Shown: positions 1 to 9,716, counted from the stretch's first letter. The stretch is DNA of 16,917 nt from Gamarada debralockiae (GCA_002803225.1 NXFV01001913.1:1-16917), one strand, 5' to 3'. Notes: generated by a model from the sequence alone, not told the origin. Translations and numbers: made by a program.

Positions 1-191
1 AATTAAAAATTAAAAATTTCCTTAAACCTGCCTAACCCTAAGACTTAGTTTAGTTCTAGAATTTAGGTATTCTAATACTAGGAATAGAATAGGTAGGGTT
101 AATTAAGTTATTTTCCAACTCCATAGACTTTTATAGCCTTGCCTAGTATAATTTTTAGGATAATAGGTATAGCTTCTTTGGAAAATAGGTA

Positions 192-357
192 TAGACCCTT
201 GACTTTTCACCACTTAATTCTACCACCATACTAAAAAAATAGGTGCAGCCCTCTACCCACTAGGGCATAACAGTTAGACCCTTGACTTTTCACTGCTTAA
301 TTCTGCCGCTATACTAAAAAAATAGGTACAGCCCTCCACCCACTAGGGTATAACAAT
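192..357. repeat. 83-bp tandem duplication, two copies
   Basis: Unit 1 (192-274) and unit 2 (275-357) both begin TAGACCCTTGACTTTTCAC and are exactly 83 bp. A third start (TAGAC at 358) breaks off at once. Aligned by eye they differ at nine positions, all transitions, with no indel. At one place a CA in unit 1 faces TG in unit 2, as expected if an ancestral CG was deaminated on opposite strands. No coding potential was seen. Confidence 0.9.
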
Positions 358-650
358 TAGACTAGAGACAAAGGCAGGACCTAGAACTACTCCTATAGTA
401 GAGCCTAGACCCTCTACTTATATCTAAAACTTAGGTTTTATCTTATCTTTATTATTATTATTATTTTTTTTTCTTTTCTTTTTTATCTTAATTATTTTTT
501 TGACTTTCTTTTCTTCTTATTAGTTATTCTAAGTTAATAGAAGTAAGTACTATCTTATCTATTAACTTAAAGTATATCTGTAATAGGTAATTAGGTAATA
601 TATACTGTAGTAGGGTTTTGTGGTCTATACGTATGTACTTCGCAGACACG
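358..650. other. Non-coding AT-rich stretch with a polypyrimidine tract
   Basis: No gene or RNA was recognised. It contains a T/C-rich run at about 438-520 (ATT triplets followed by T-rich tracts) and unremarkable TA-rich sequence. Confidence 0.6.
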
Positions 651-1648
651 TTATACTATAGTAGGGAAATGTATCTCGAAAGTTATTATTACCTTATTCT
701 TTAGATTTTAGTAGGTTATATAATTATAAGAACTTTACTTAGCTAGTTTCGTCATATACTAGCAGGGGATAAATAGCCTTCGTAAGTAGGGTAGTTCTTA
801 GAATAATATATAATTTTTCACCTCGTTTTCCTAATATATTTAGTATTATAAAGGTAGGAAAACCTTAGGCAAATAGCTTCGATTCTCTACTACTATATTA
901 TATAGATAAGGATTTTAAACTAAAGAAGAAAGAAGGGAAGGTAAAAGATCAGAGAAAGAGAAGATATAGCTAAGCCTATTGTGCTACATGTAATCTAAGC
1001 AAGGTTCTTACAATTATAAGACCCACTTATCACGTGTTCTTATAAATATACCTCAAGCATGATTTCCCCTAGGACCATTATACCTATATTAAGCCAAGGC
1101 TTAACATTAGAAGCCTTAGGGCTATTATATTTAGGTGTATATTTAAGTACTATAACTATCGTTTTATATCATTTTTGTTTTCTCCTTTATTAAGAGCACG
1201 TGCAATACACAATGTAATCGAGAAGTGCTTATACTTATATATTGCCCTTCTATAATACAAGACTAGTATAAATATTACGTTATATATATACTTTATTCTT
1301 TAGGTAGTTTGCCCTCTAATACTATAGAGAGGCAAAATACAAGTATAAGCACTTCCCGATTACACTATATATCATATGTACTCTTAGTAAGGGATAAAAC
1401 CAAAACGAAAACTAATGATATAAAACGAAGGTCATAGTGCTTAAACATACTGCAAAATGTATACAAAAAACGAGATATATAATTGTAATATTATCTAAGT
1501 ACTACTCCAGCTGTAAAGGCTATTTATCCCCTACTGACACATAACGAAACTAGCTAAGCGAGGTTCTTATAATTGTAAGACCCACTAAAAACCTGAAAAG
1601 TAAGGTAATAACAACTTTCTAGATACATTTCCCTGCTATAATACTATA
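651..1648. mobile_element. Fold-back / MITE-like element with nested inverted repeats
   Basis: The outer arms 651-780 and 1516-1648 are inverted copies. Both contain AGGGAAATGTATCT, TTATTACCTTA, CTTAGCTAGTTTCG and GGGGATAAATAGCCTT in the same order when one is reverse-complemented. The inner arms, about 1135-1255 and 1321-1450, are also inverted copies (CGTTTTATATCATT, TAATCGRGAAGTGCTTATACTT). The structure is a long imperfect palindrome centred near 1290. The left side carries about 350 bp extra (781-1134) that the right side lacks. No transposase frame is visible, so this is a non-autonomous fold-back element or two nested MITE copies. A target-site duplication was not established. Confidence 0.75.
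1003..1024. repeat. Copy of a dispersed 22-bp palindromic motif
   Basis: The sequence is GGTTCTTACAATTATAAGACCC, lying in the extra 350 bp of the fold-back element. Related copies are at about 714-732 (degraded), 1562-1583 and 2449-2469. The consensus core TCTTATAATTATAAGA is a perfect 16-bp palindrome. On one side all copies continue as TRCTTAG, and two continue to a CACGTG-like box. Confidence 0.75.
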
Positions 1649-1892
1649 GTTATTACCTCTCTTGATTTATAGTATAATTAAGATATACTTATACTTATAT
1701 TTCGTTCCTTTTATAATAATAACTTTAATATCTTAATCTCTTTATATTTTACTTACTTATTTAACTATTTATATATTATATATTTAATTAGATATTTATT
1801 CTATCTTATTCTACTATCTTTTATACTACTTTTATAACCTACTACTTATTTATCTTTAATACTACTTATAAAACTATATTACTTTCTCTTTT
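1649..1892. other. Non-coding AT-rich spacer before the satellite
   Basis: TA- and TTA-rich sequence with no gene recognised. The right part (about 1800-1892) has short stretches like the 89-bp satellite (ACTACTTATAAAACTATATTACTTTCTC) and may be a decayed outer repeat. Confidence 0.5.
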
Positions 1893-2208
1893 ACTTTAAA
1901 ATAGTCTATCTTCTTTAAAAAGGTTTTAGCTCTTCTCTTAAATATAGCTTATTTTTACTTTTTTAAATTACTTTCTTTTTAACTTTAAAATAGCTTACTC
2001 TCTTTAAAAGGATTTTAATCTTTCTCTTAAATATAGCTTACTCTTACTCTTTTAAATTACTTTCTTTTTAACTTTAAAATAGCTTACTCTCTTTAAAAAG
2101 ATTTTAGCCCTTCTCTTAAATATAACTTACTTTTCTTCCTTTAAGTTACTTCTTCTTTAACTCTAAAATAACTTACTCTCTTTAAAAAGGTTTAAGTCTT
2201 TCTCTTAA
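1893..2208. repeat. 89-bp satellite, block 1
   Basis: The anchor ACTTTAAAATAR recurs at 1893, 1982, 2071 and 2160, exactly 89 bp apart. Each unit carries CTTACTCTCTTTAAAAAGG, then TTCTCTTAAATATARCTTA and TTTTAAATTACTT. The period is not a multiple of three and the frames are full of stops, so it is not coding. The block stops abruptly inside a unit at TCTCTTAA (2208), where another sequence is inserted. Confidence 0.9.
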
Positions 2209-2503
2209 CCTATTATAGTACTATATAAAGGCCTTAAGAAGAGTATAATAGTATTATACTAAAACTATAGAAAACTAAGTTAAAGAGAAAAAAAGAGCTT
2301 TAGAAGTAGCTTAAACTTATATATAGAACTTAGTTAAGCTATACTAGGTATAATAGTACTAAGATTAAACCTAGAACTATACTAATACTAAGCTCTAGCT
2401 TAGTAAATATAAATAGCTTAAAGTAGTTAGTACTTAAGGCTTAATATAGGTCTTATAATTATAAGAACCTTACTTAGATCACGTGAGAGCTAGTACTATT
2501 ACA
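2209..2503. mobile_element. Insertion of about 295 bp inside the satellite, MITE-like, flanked by TAA
   Basis: The satellite phase breaks at 2208 and resumes at 2507 at the next base of the unit, so the interruption can be placed to the base. TAA lies on both sides (2206-2208 and 2504-2506), which fits a 3-bp target duplication. The ends carry short imperfect inverted repeats (TATTATAGTACTA at 2211; inverted TGTAATAGTACTA ending at 2503). The insertion carries the dispersed palindrome at 2449-2469 and a CACGTG box at 2480. A TAA duplication is compatible with a PIF/Harbinger-type element, but no transposase is present, so class assignment is inference. Confidence 0.65.
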
Positions 2504-2506
2504 TAA

Positions 2507-3050
2507 ATATAACTTGCCCTTACTCTTTTAAATCACTTCCTCTTTAACTTTAAAATAGCTTACTCTCTTTAAAAAGGTTTTAGATATTCTCTTAAATATA
2601 ACTTACTCTTATCTTTTTAAATTACTTTCTCTTTAACTTTAAAATAACTTACTTTATTTAAAAAGGATTTAACTCTTCTCTTAAATATAACTTACTCTTA
2701 TCCTTTTAAATAACTTCCTCTTTGACTTTAAAATAACTTACTCTCTTTAAAAAGATTTTAGCCCTTCTCTTAAACATAGCTTACTTATACTCTTTTAAAT
2801 TATTTTCTCTAACTTTAAAATAGTCTACTATTTTCAAAAAGGTTTTAGCCTCTCTCTTAAATACAACTTACTCTTATCTTTTTAAATTACTCTCTCTCTT
2901 ACTTTAAAATAGCTTATCCTCTTTAAAAAGGTTTTAACTTTTCTCTTAAATATAACTTACTTTTATATTTAAAACAGCTTATCTACTACTCTTTTTAATT
3001 ACTTAATCTCTTATTTTAAGAGCTTACTCTCTCCTTATACTATTATCTAA
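2507..3050. repeat. 89-bp satellite, block 2, decaying rightward
   Basis: Anchors lie at 2547, 2636, 2725, 2812 and 2901 (spacings 89, 89, 87, 89), followed by a shortened unit near 2966 and a more degenerate one near 3020. The units are the same as in block 1, so both blocks were one array before the 2209-2503 insertion. Beyond about 3050 only fragments such as CTTATACTTTAA remain. Confidence 0.85.
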
Positions 3051-3781
3051 TTCTTTATACTTTAACTTATCTTATTCTTTCCCTTATACTTTAAATAATT
3101 TAACTTACTAGAAACCTTAATTACTTTCTCTTATATCTTTCTATCTTTAATAAATTATCTATATTACTCTATAATTATAATAACTACTAAACTAAATATA
3201 CCTATACCCCTGATCCCTTGCCCTTCTTACCCCTTAAGGTATACTTGATTTCCTAGCCTTAGACTAGGAAATAAATTATACCTTAAACTACTTATTACTT
3301 AACTTCCTACTTAAAAATAGCTTGTTCCCTAGCTTATAACCCTAACTATTTCCTTTTAAAACTACTTCTCTTCTATTCTATAGACCTCTATATTATAAAT
3401 AAAAGTAAGAACCTTATTTATAATAATAAGATAGATCCTACTATAAAGTAATATATTCCTTAGTATTTTAGCTATATACTACTTTATACTATTAGATTAG
3501 TTTAGGTATATTTGGAATTAATAGCGATTTTACCTTTATATATATTATTGTTTTATAAGTATTATACTTGTTTTAGTAGCTATAGAGACTAAAAAGCTAG
3601 ATTAAAGGAGTAAAAAATTATTATTTTAGTAATATATAAGCGGAGTAGCTCTATAAGATTAAATCTTATTAATATCCTAGGTAGTCTTAGCTAGAACGCC
3701 TCTTCTTCTATATTATTATAAACTAATGTTATGCTTGACCTATGTATATTATCCTATACTAGGTATTATATACTCTTTGCT
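3051..3781. other. Spacer between satellite and pseudogene A
   Basis: No gene was recognised. It has a relatively C-rich patch at 3208-3238 (TATACCCCTGATCCCTTGCCC), palindrome copy 1 at 3248-3272, and AT-rich sequence that would have been the 5' flank of pseudogene A. An ATG at 3731 is in frame with A, but the amino acids before about 3782 are not convincing. Confidence 0.5.
3248..3272. repeat. 25-bp palindrome, copy 1
   Basis: ATTTCCTAG, 7-nt spacer CCTTAGA, CTAGGAAAT. The full 25 bp is identical to copy 4 at 12008. It lies upstream of pseudogene A. Confidence 0.85.
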
Positions 3782-5164
3782 AATATAGCTATTGTTCGGT
3801 GACTACTTTCCGATCTTACAAGTACTAGTATTATTCCTCAAGCTACTACTACTACTCCTCTAAACTTAACTATTAAATCTAAGGCTAGTGGCAAGTACTA
3901 GGGTTCTTAAAGCCTAGTAGTTACTATAGCTGGTCAGCCTTCTACTAGAGATGCATCCTTAATATATTTATAAGCTGCTTATTTGAAGACTATATATAGC
4001 TAGTTAAGATAATAGTACATAGCCCTTATACCTTAAGTAAGCTCTATATACTAGGGGTTTTAACTAAAATACTATTGGAAAAGCTATTTATAACTACTTA
4101 TAGCTATTTAAAAGATATATAAGAGAGGTTAGTAAGTACTAGCTTAAAGGCTTTATATATATACTCAAGAGTATAGCCCTAGTAGCTTATAGTATTATCT
4201 TAATATACAATCCAAACGAACTTTATATAGGCTAGGGAGTATTCCTATACTATATAGCTAGGCCTACTACTAAAGTATATAGCTATAGTCTTTAAGTCTA
4301 GAAAGCTTAATATCTCCTTAATCTAAGGCTAAAAGTACTATCTCTTATATATAATACCTTTATGCTACTTGCCACCTATAGGCATAGGACAAGCCCTAAT
4401 ACTAAAATTATTCTCACTCTTATACTAAAAGTAAATAGCTTAGAATAGGTATAAAACTCTAGCTATAGCTAGTATTTAAGCTATAGAGAGTAAGGCTTTA
4501 TAGTTACCTTTAGTAGTATAGTCTAAAATTATCTAGAAGATCTTGTCTAGAAGATATTAAATAGTATAAGTAGCCTTTATTAAGTAGGATTAAGGAAAGA
4601 AAGCTATAGCTATAAATGATTTTCAAGTAGATCTTAAAATATAGTAAAGGAAGAGTAAGCTTGATAAACTTTAAATATAGGTATACCTGGCTTATATACT
4701 TATTATTACTATTATATAGACTTCTATATATCTAACTAAATATAGAAGGCTATATATAATTTTCTTACTAGTTATTATAAATACTCTTATATAATTACTA
4801 GGGAAGTTTATATAAAGACGAGTTTAAATATTACCCTATAGTTAAAAGAAATGACTACTATATAACTAGAGTTCTAGCCTTTGATAAGATAGACTAATAA
4901 CTAGACGAAATAGCTATAACTAAGTTATAAATATATAGAAGAGGTTATATATTATAGGAAAGGGTAGAGATTTTGAATTAAATAGATTTTAGCTTATTTT
5001 AGACTAGTGTTATATACTCTACTTTATTAGGTCCTTATATTAGTAAGCCTGAAAAACAATGTTATAGGTTATATAATATACTATACTCGCTCTATATCTT
5101 ATTTCCTAGGCCTAGCCTAGGAAATATTAAGCCTCTCTCTATAACTCTATTACTATCTTTATAA
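3782..5164 (+). pseudogene. Pseudogene A: RIP-killed gene of unknown family
   Basis: Read in the frame starting at 3782 with TAG/TAA taken as former CAG/CAA/TGG, a continuous protein-like sequence of about 460 codons appears. It begins with a Thr-rich stretch near residue 20, then VTIAGQPSTRDASL (about residue 46), a long Leu/Tyr/Gln-rich helical middle, DEFKYYPIVKRNDYY (about residue 345) and STLLGPYISKPEKQCYRL near residue 415. In 4622-5060 in-frame stops (about 12) are fewer than TTA/CTA leucines (about 20), which favours this strand. The true start was not found, and one in-frame TGA near 3803 could be a mutated CGA. The stop at 5162 may itself be a former Gln codon. The 3' end overlaps the 3' end of pseudogene B tail to tail, over palindrome copy 2. 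I do not recognise the family. Confidence 0.6.
5101..5125. repeat. 25-bp palindrome, copy 2, at the A/B convergent junction
   Basis: ATTTCCTAG, spacer GCCTAGC, CTAGGAAAT, flanked by T and A so that the symmetric sequence is 27 bp. It sits at the 3' ends of two converging pseudogenes, directly after the stop of B and 37 bp before the stop of A. A hairpin terminator for both genes is conceivable. A small palindromic insertion is equally possible. Confidence 0.85.
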
Positions 5165-7694
5165 AATCAATGCCTATCTCCCTAATCTTACTATTATTAG
5201 CTAAGTTCTTCTTATTAGGCTCTATAATAAGAATAAGTATATCTAAGCTCTTCTTTCTCTTAAGATAATAGAAGTACGACTTTTATTTAAATAGTCTCTT
5301 TTTCTCCTTTATAACTAACTCAAATACCTCTACTACTATAGCTATAGCTCTCTATCTCTACTCCTTTAGGTATATAGTAGTAGCTTCCCTATTACTAACT
5401 AATATAATATTATAATCCTTAAAGATAAGTACTAAATCCTACTGCTAATAATATATTAGTATATTTAAAAGTACTCCTAGCTCTAATATCTTAACTAATA
5501 TAAGGAACTTATAAAGTATAGATCTATATTAGTTTACAAGCCTAGATAGAGTTACTACTAGTATGTATATATCTTAGTAAGTCTCTAATAGTATTTCCTA
5601 TATCCTACTTTTTATAAGTTCTAGTATTATTAAGTTGTTCTAGAGTATAATAAACTAAGATAGTATTATTCTCCTTGTCTCTATTAATAGCCTATTTGCT
5701 TTATAGGGGAGATATAGTAGAGTAATATACGCCTGACCTTACTAATATAAGACTCTCTTTTAATTTACTCTTAGTACTTTCGCGTCCTCTCTTATAAATA
5801 TCTACTTAAGGATTTAATATATAAAGCTATTTATTTCTTAGTCTCTCTTAATAATTCTAGCCTACTACTCCTTTAGCTTATACTGTATTCCAGGCAGGAT
5901 TACTATGTAATTTGTTTTGTCTTTATTATCTAGAGAAATAGACTCTTAAATTATATTATACCTATAGCTATTTATAAGTAGCTTAGGTATATTTAGATCA
6001 ATATAATAGAAGTAGGTGTTTTCCTCCTTTATTATATACTTTGTATAGTATAGGTAAGTAACGAGTCGCTACTGCTTATTAGGTCGGAGGGTAGTGTATA
6101 TAGTGAAGTATAAAGGGTCCTATTGTATAAGCTACTGCCTAATTAAGTATACTATATTCCTTAGCTACCTATAGTTCTCCTTACTATTGATCTCTTAGAG
6201 GTAATAGTAGTATATATTATATTCTATAAGAATAATATTTTTAATCTCTATCTTGAACTACTACTTAAAAAGGTTAAGGTTAATAGAGCCTTCTCTTTCT
6301 TATATATTAGTAGTACTACTATTAATTTACTTTAGGAGAGCTTTCTAGTTATAATTAAACGTAGTATATAGCTTTTTATATATGAATTTATATAGACTAA
6401 GTGTATCTAATACTCGTAGGGGTTAGTTCTTTATCTAGAACTATAAAAAGGTTTCGATATTTATCTTTAGCTTACTAATATCTAGTCGATTAGTATAAAT
6501 AAACTAAAGTCTCTCTTCTAGTTATAGTATACTTAACTTCTTAATCTTTAAGCTTATATGCTTATCTATTGCTTTTATATGTATATAGTATACCCTGTGG
6601 AATCCTATTATTGTCCTTAGTAGCTTTATATTAGCCCTTATTATAAACAATCAACCCTTTACTACTATTCTTTTCTATCTATTAGTAATATTATTAGAGT
6701 AGCTATAGGTACTCTTATGTCTTTGCTTACTAGATCTATCTTACTTACTTTTATACTTACTTTCTTGCTTACTTCCTTGCTTGCTTCCTTACTTACTTCT
6801 CTTAGTTGTAGTATTGTTTAGTTCTTATAGCTCCTTACTAACTTTACTTAGGAGTTCCTTATTGATTTTTTTATTATTAAATCTAGTAAAGAAGTCCTCT
6901 ATAAATACTGACTATAGCTATAGGGGCTTAGGGGGACCTGACCTATGCTTTATTTCCTGGCCTAGGGCTAGGAAATATAGAGAGTAAGGCTCCTATTTAA
7001 GACTATCTCTACTCTTAAGTTCTTATACTTCTTCTTCTTTAATAAACTTAGTCTCCTTAACCCTTAAACTAAACTGTCTTAACTTAGCTAGAGTAACTTA
7101 CTCTAGTGCCTATATATTCCTTATAGTAGTAAAGTCTACTATCTAAATAACTATCTATATTAATATGCCTCTCTAGGGGGCTTATAAGCGCTCGATTACT
7201 ACTTGGTTTACCTAGTATACTCTCTCCTCCGCTGTATATATACTAGTAAGTATATATATAGCTTATATAAAGCTTGTAGAGAACTAAATATACTTTAACT
7301 ACTCTACTACTCTCCTACCCTAATGACTCTCAATAGCGCTACTAGTCTTAGTAAGCCAGTTTCTCTTGGCTTTATTATTCTATATAATATATTTAATGCT
7401 CTCCTATGTTTAGTTGAATTCCTTATCTAAAACTATACTTTAAAATACTCTATTAGCCTTAATATACTTGAAAACTTCCTTAATTATATCTCTAGTATAA
7501 TTATAGTAGCTCTCTATAGCTTCTAGGACTTCTGCCTATACTGAGTATTAATCTTTATTACTCTTAATACTCTATAAGTATATAATTATATTACTAGAAG
7601 TCTAGTATTCTTAGCCTCTAAGTATAACTATATCTCCTGTTTCTATAGTGTTACTACCTTCTCTTCTTCTCTTGCCTAATACCCTTGACTCTAT
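5127..7694 (-). pseudogene. Pseudogene B: RIP-killed member of a fungal hypothetical-protein family
   Basis: A single frame of 856 codons runs from an ATA (former ATG) at 7694-7692 to TAA at 5129-5127, broken only by RIP-type stops. The start reads (M)ESRVLGKRRREG, a basic tail. A coiled-coil-like N-terminal half follows (residues about 50-230), then a Lys/Ser/Gln-rich linker (about 300-330, SKQGSKQGSKQ), then a conserved C-terminal half. This half holds RLDISKLKINIETF (about 395), IEYNIYYYYL (about 485), YFYYIDLNIPKLL (562-574), the stretch ILPG (599-602) and a Glu followed by two TAG codons (609-611) that must have been EWW. SNREATTIYLKEW is near residue 770. From memory this matches a multicopy family of uncharacterised proteins in Sordariomycetes. 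The YID at 564-566 was probably HID (CAT to TAT), so an HxD metal site is possible but unproven. Palindrome copy 3 lies in frame inside the gene. B is divergent from C. Confidence 0.75.
6952..6976. repeat. 25-bp palindrome, copy 3, inside pseudogene B
   Basis: ATTTCCTGG, spacer CCTAGGG, CTAGGAAAT, with flanking T and A. The reading frame of B stays open on both sides, and the 27-bp symmetric block adds exactly nine codons (reading YFLALGQEI on the minus strand). It is therefore either native coding sequence or an in-frame insertion with a 2-bp TA duplication. Confidence 0.8.
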
Positions 7695-8240
7695 TGTATT
7701 AGGTACTTAGTATAAATTACTATATATAGTAAGAGTTACTATAGTATAGTTACTATAGTATAAGTACTATAGTATAGGTTACTATACTTAGTATAGCTTT
7801 TAATATATATAAAAGATTATACTTATATTTTGTTTTGTTTTCTAAAAAAAGAAAAATTAAAAAGCTTTTTTTAAGGGAGAGTTAAATAAAAAATTAAGAG
7901 TAATATACTTATTATTACTAATTTACTTTTCCTTTAATATTTACTTTTCCTTTTAAAATTAATTTACTTTATTTTTAAATTTACTTTTCTTTATCTATAA
8001 ATCTACTTTTTATAAATTTACTTTCTTTAAATTTACTTCTTAAAATATTTAAATCCTTTAATTTTCTTTTAAACTTTTTCTTTTTCTTTTTCTTTTATAA
8101 TCTTTATATATATACTATCTCTTTTATAAGTATCTCTCTCTTATTCTCTCTTATCCTTTTACTATCTTATTTTATCTTATCCTTCTCTTAACTCTTATCT
8201 AAGCTACTTTACTTTACTTTTAAAGAATAATCCTTATTTA
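7695..8240. other. Divergent intergenic region between B and C
   Basis: AT-rich with no gene seen. It holds the 14-15 bp repeat array at 7735-7788 next to the start of B, an A/T homopolymer-rich zone at 7830-7880, and long TTTA/CTTT-rich tracts toward C. This would have been the shared 5' flank of B and C. Confidence 0.5.
7735..7788. promoter_or_regulatory. Array of four TACTATAGTA-type palindromes upstream of B
   Basis: Units beginning GTTACTATAG or GTACTATAG occur at 7735, 7749 and 7764, with a fourth, GTTACTATACTTAG, near 7779: a period of 14-15 bp. TACTATAGTA is self-complementary, so each unit could be a dimeric protein site. The array lies 41-94 bp upstream of the reconstructed start of B, between divergent genes. 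A regulatory role is inference; it may be only a short tandem repeat. Confidence 0.4.
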
Positions 8241-9716
8241 ATAATTATAACTATAACTCTAAATCTTATACTATATGAACTAGCTTTGTACTATATCTTC
8301 GATCCTACTAAAGGTACCCTTTATATTAATAATCTTATTAGAATAGTAATAGATAGCCTCTATATTAAGGATAAGCTCTTTAACTATATTATTAGTATAC
8401 TTATTTATATAAGAGATATTAGCTATATATAAGTATAGAATAGTACTTTATTCTAGCTCCTATTTATTAGAGGTATAAAGGTCCAGGCTATATTTACTTA
8501 CTATAGCTGTCTATTCCTTAGTCCTAATAGCTTAGTTCTTACTCTTGCTAGCTGTACCCTCTATAGTTCTCTAGCCTTGGCCTATAACTAATCCCTACTT
8601 ACAGAAGATGATATTACTGCCTACCCTTGATATACTAGATGGTTAAAGGATACCTTATATATTAGCGGTAAGAAGGATAATTGTACGTACGACTAAACTA
8701 GTATAAGATATACGCTAAAGGCCTGTGATAAGTATATTAACTCCTAGCCTTATAACCTTAGTCCCTACTCCTATACTAACCTTAATACTAACTTAGATAG
8801 TAGTGAGATAAGTACTCCTAAGAAAAAGACTAAGGGTAAGAAGGGAAAGAAGGGGTCTAGGGTTACCTAAAAACGTAAGGCTACTTTAGGCACTAGAAAG
8901 AAAGTATCTAAGAGGGCTAAAGGTAGTAGTAAGGCTATACTTTTAATAGAGTATATAGTTGATTTTAAAGATAATAATAATAATAAAGACAACTAAGACA
9001 AAGATAATAATACTAAGGGCAATAAAGACAAAGATAATAAAGTCTAAGACAAAGAAATTATAGGTTATAATTAAGTCGAAGGCAATGTAAGTAAGGACTA
9101 TAATAGCGAATACTATGTAGTTAATAAGCGACTTAAAGGTAGTTGTGAAGCTAGATTATCCCTCTTAGCTACCTTTGCTACTAAAGCTAAAGATAGCCTT
9201 GATAATAGTGCTACTAACGGCGATAAGCCTACTTACTCCCCTGGCTATAGAAAGACGTATAGCCCCCGAGCTAGCCTTAGCCTTAGTAATAAGGCTGCGA
9301 TTGTATTTAATAGTAGTAATGATCCCGATATAGCTCTCCCTGCTACGGGTGACGAAGACGAAGACAGCCTCGACAACAGTGAGCCTACTTACCTAACCTT
9401 TGGTAGTAAGACGTATGGCCCTTGTACTAGTCCTAGCGACGAAGATAAGGCTATAGTTATATTGGATAGTAATAGTGATCCTAATGTAGCTCTCCCTCCT
9501 ACTAGTGATAAAGCCGAAACAGACAATAGCGAGGCGGACAATGGCGAGGCTTACGGTAAGGCTAACGGCAGTGAGGCTAGCGATAGCGAGGCTAGTAACG
9601 ATGAGACTAGTGATAATAACTATAACCCCACCTTCTGTAAGACAAAGAAGAGGACCCCTAAGAAGGGCGCTTGTACAACTCGTGGTAGCAAGTCTCGCCA
9701 TAAGGCCTGTAAGTAA
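8241..9716 (+). pseudogene. Pseudogene C: nuclear-looking protein with basic and acidic tracts; 3' third little mutated
   Basis: One frame of about 490 codons runs from an ATA-rich start region (8241-8268, former ATG uncertain) to TAA at 9714. Its N-terminal domain includes FDPTKGTLYINNLI (about residue 20) and LLTEDDITAYP (about 120). A strongly basic tract follows (residues about 194-225: KKKTKGKKGKK, KRKATLGTRKK), like a nuclear localisation or DNA-binding region. Next comes an Asn/Asp/Lys low-complexity part (240-275), then a duplicated unit of about 55 residues (starting at 318 and 375: DSLDNS, KTYxP, DPxxALPxTxD), a Glu/Ala/Ser acidic stretch and a Lys/Arg/Cys-rich tail. RIP-type stops break it up to about 9070. 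After that the frame is open for over 200 codons with near-normal base composition. Family not recognised. Pseudogene D begins about 130 bp downstream, same strand. Confidence 0.72.
9192..9521 (+). repeat. Two coding repeats in the C-terminal part of C
   Basis: Unit 1 (9192-9362, 57 codons) and unit 2 (9363-9521, 53 codons) align from DSLDNS through KTY, a Pro/Ser stretch, DP and ALP. Their first 17 bases differ at four sites, each T in unit 1 and C in unit 2. Three of these are at CpA and one at CpG, which records RIP-type mutation in unit 1 and its absence in unit 2. Confidence 0.8.

Noticed and set aside
31..43. CCTAACCCTAA resembling a telomere repeat
   Set aside because: Less than two units, with no array, so it is not evidence of a telomere.
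430..500. TTA/TTTTC-rich tract as a terminator or promoter element
   Set aside because: Homopolymer-rich tracts are common here and no gene borders it.
3408..3436. Possible fifth copy of the TCTTATAATTATAAGA motif (GTAAGAACCTTATTTATAATAATAAGA)
   Set aside because: Order and spacing do not match the other copies; the similarity is explained by TA-rich composition.
6781..6987. Open frame of 68 codons on the plus strand
   Set aside because: It lies antisense to the Lys/Ser/Gln-rich linker of pseudogene B, whose repetitive codons leave the other strand open.
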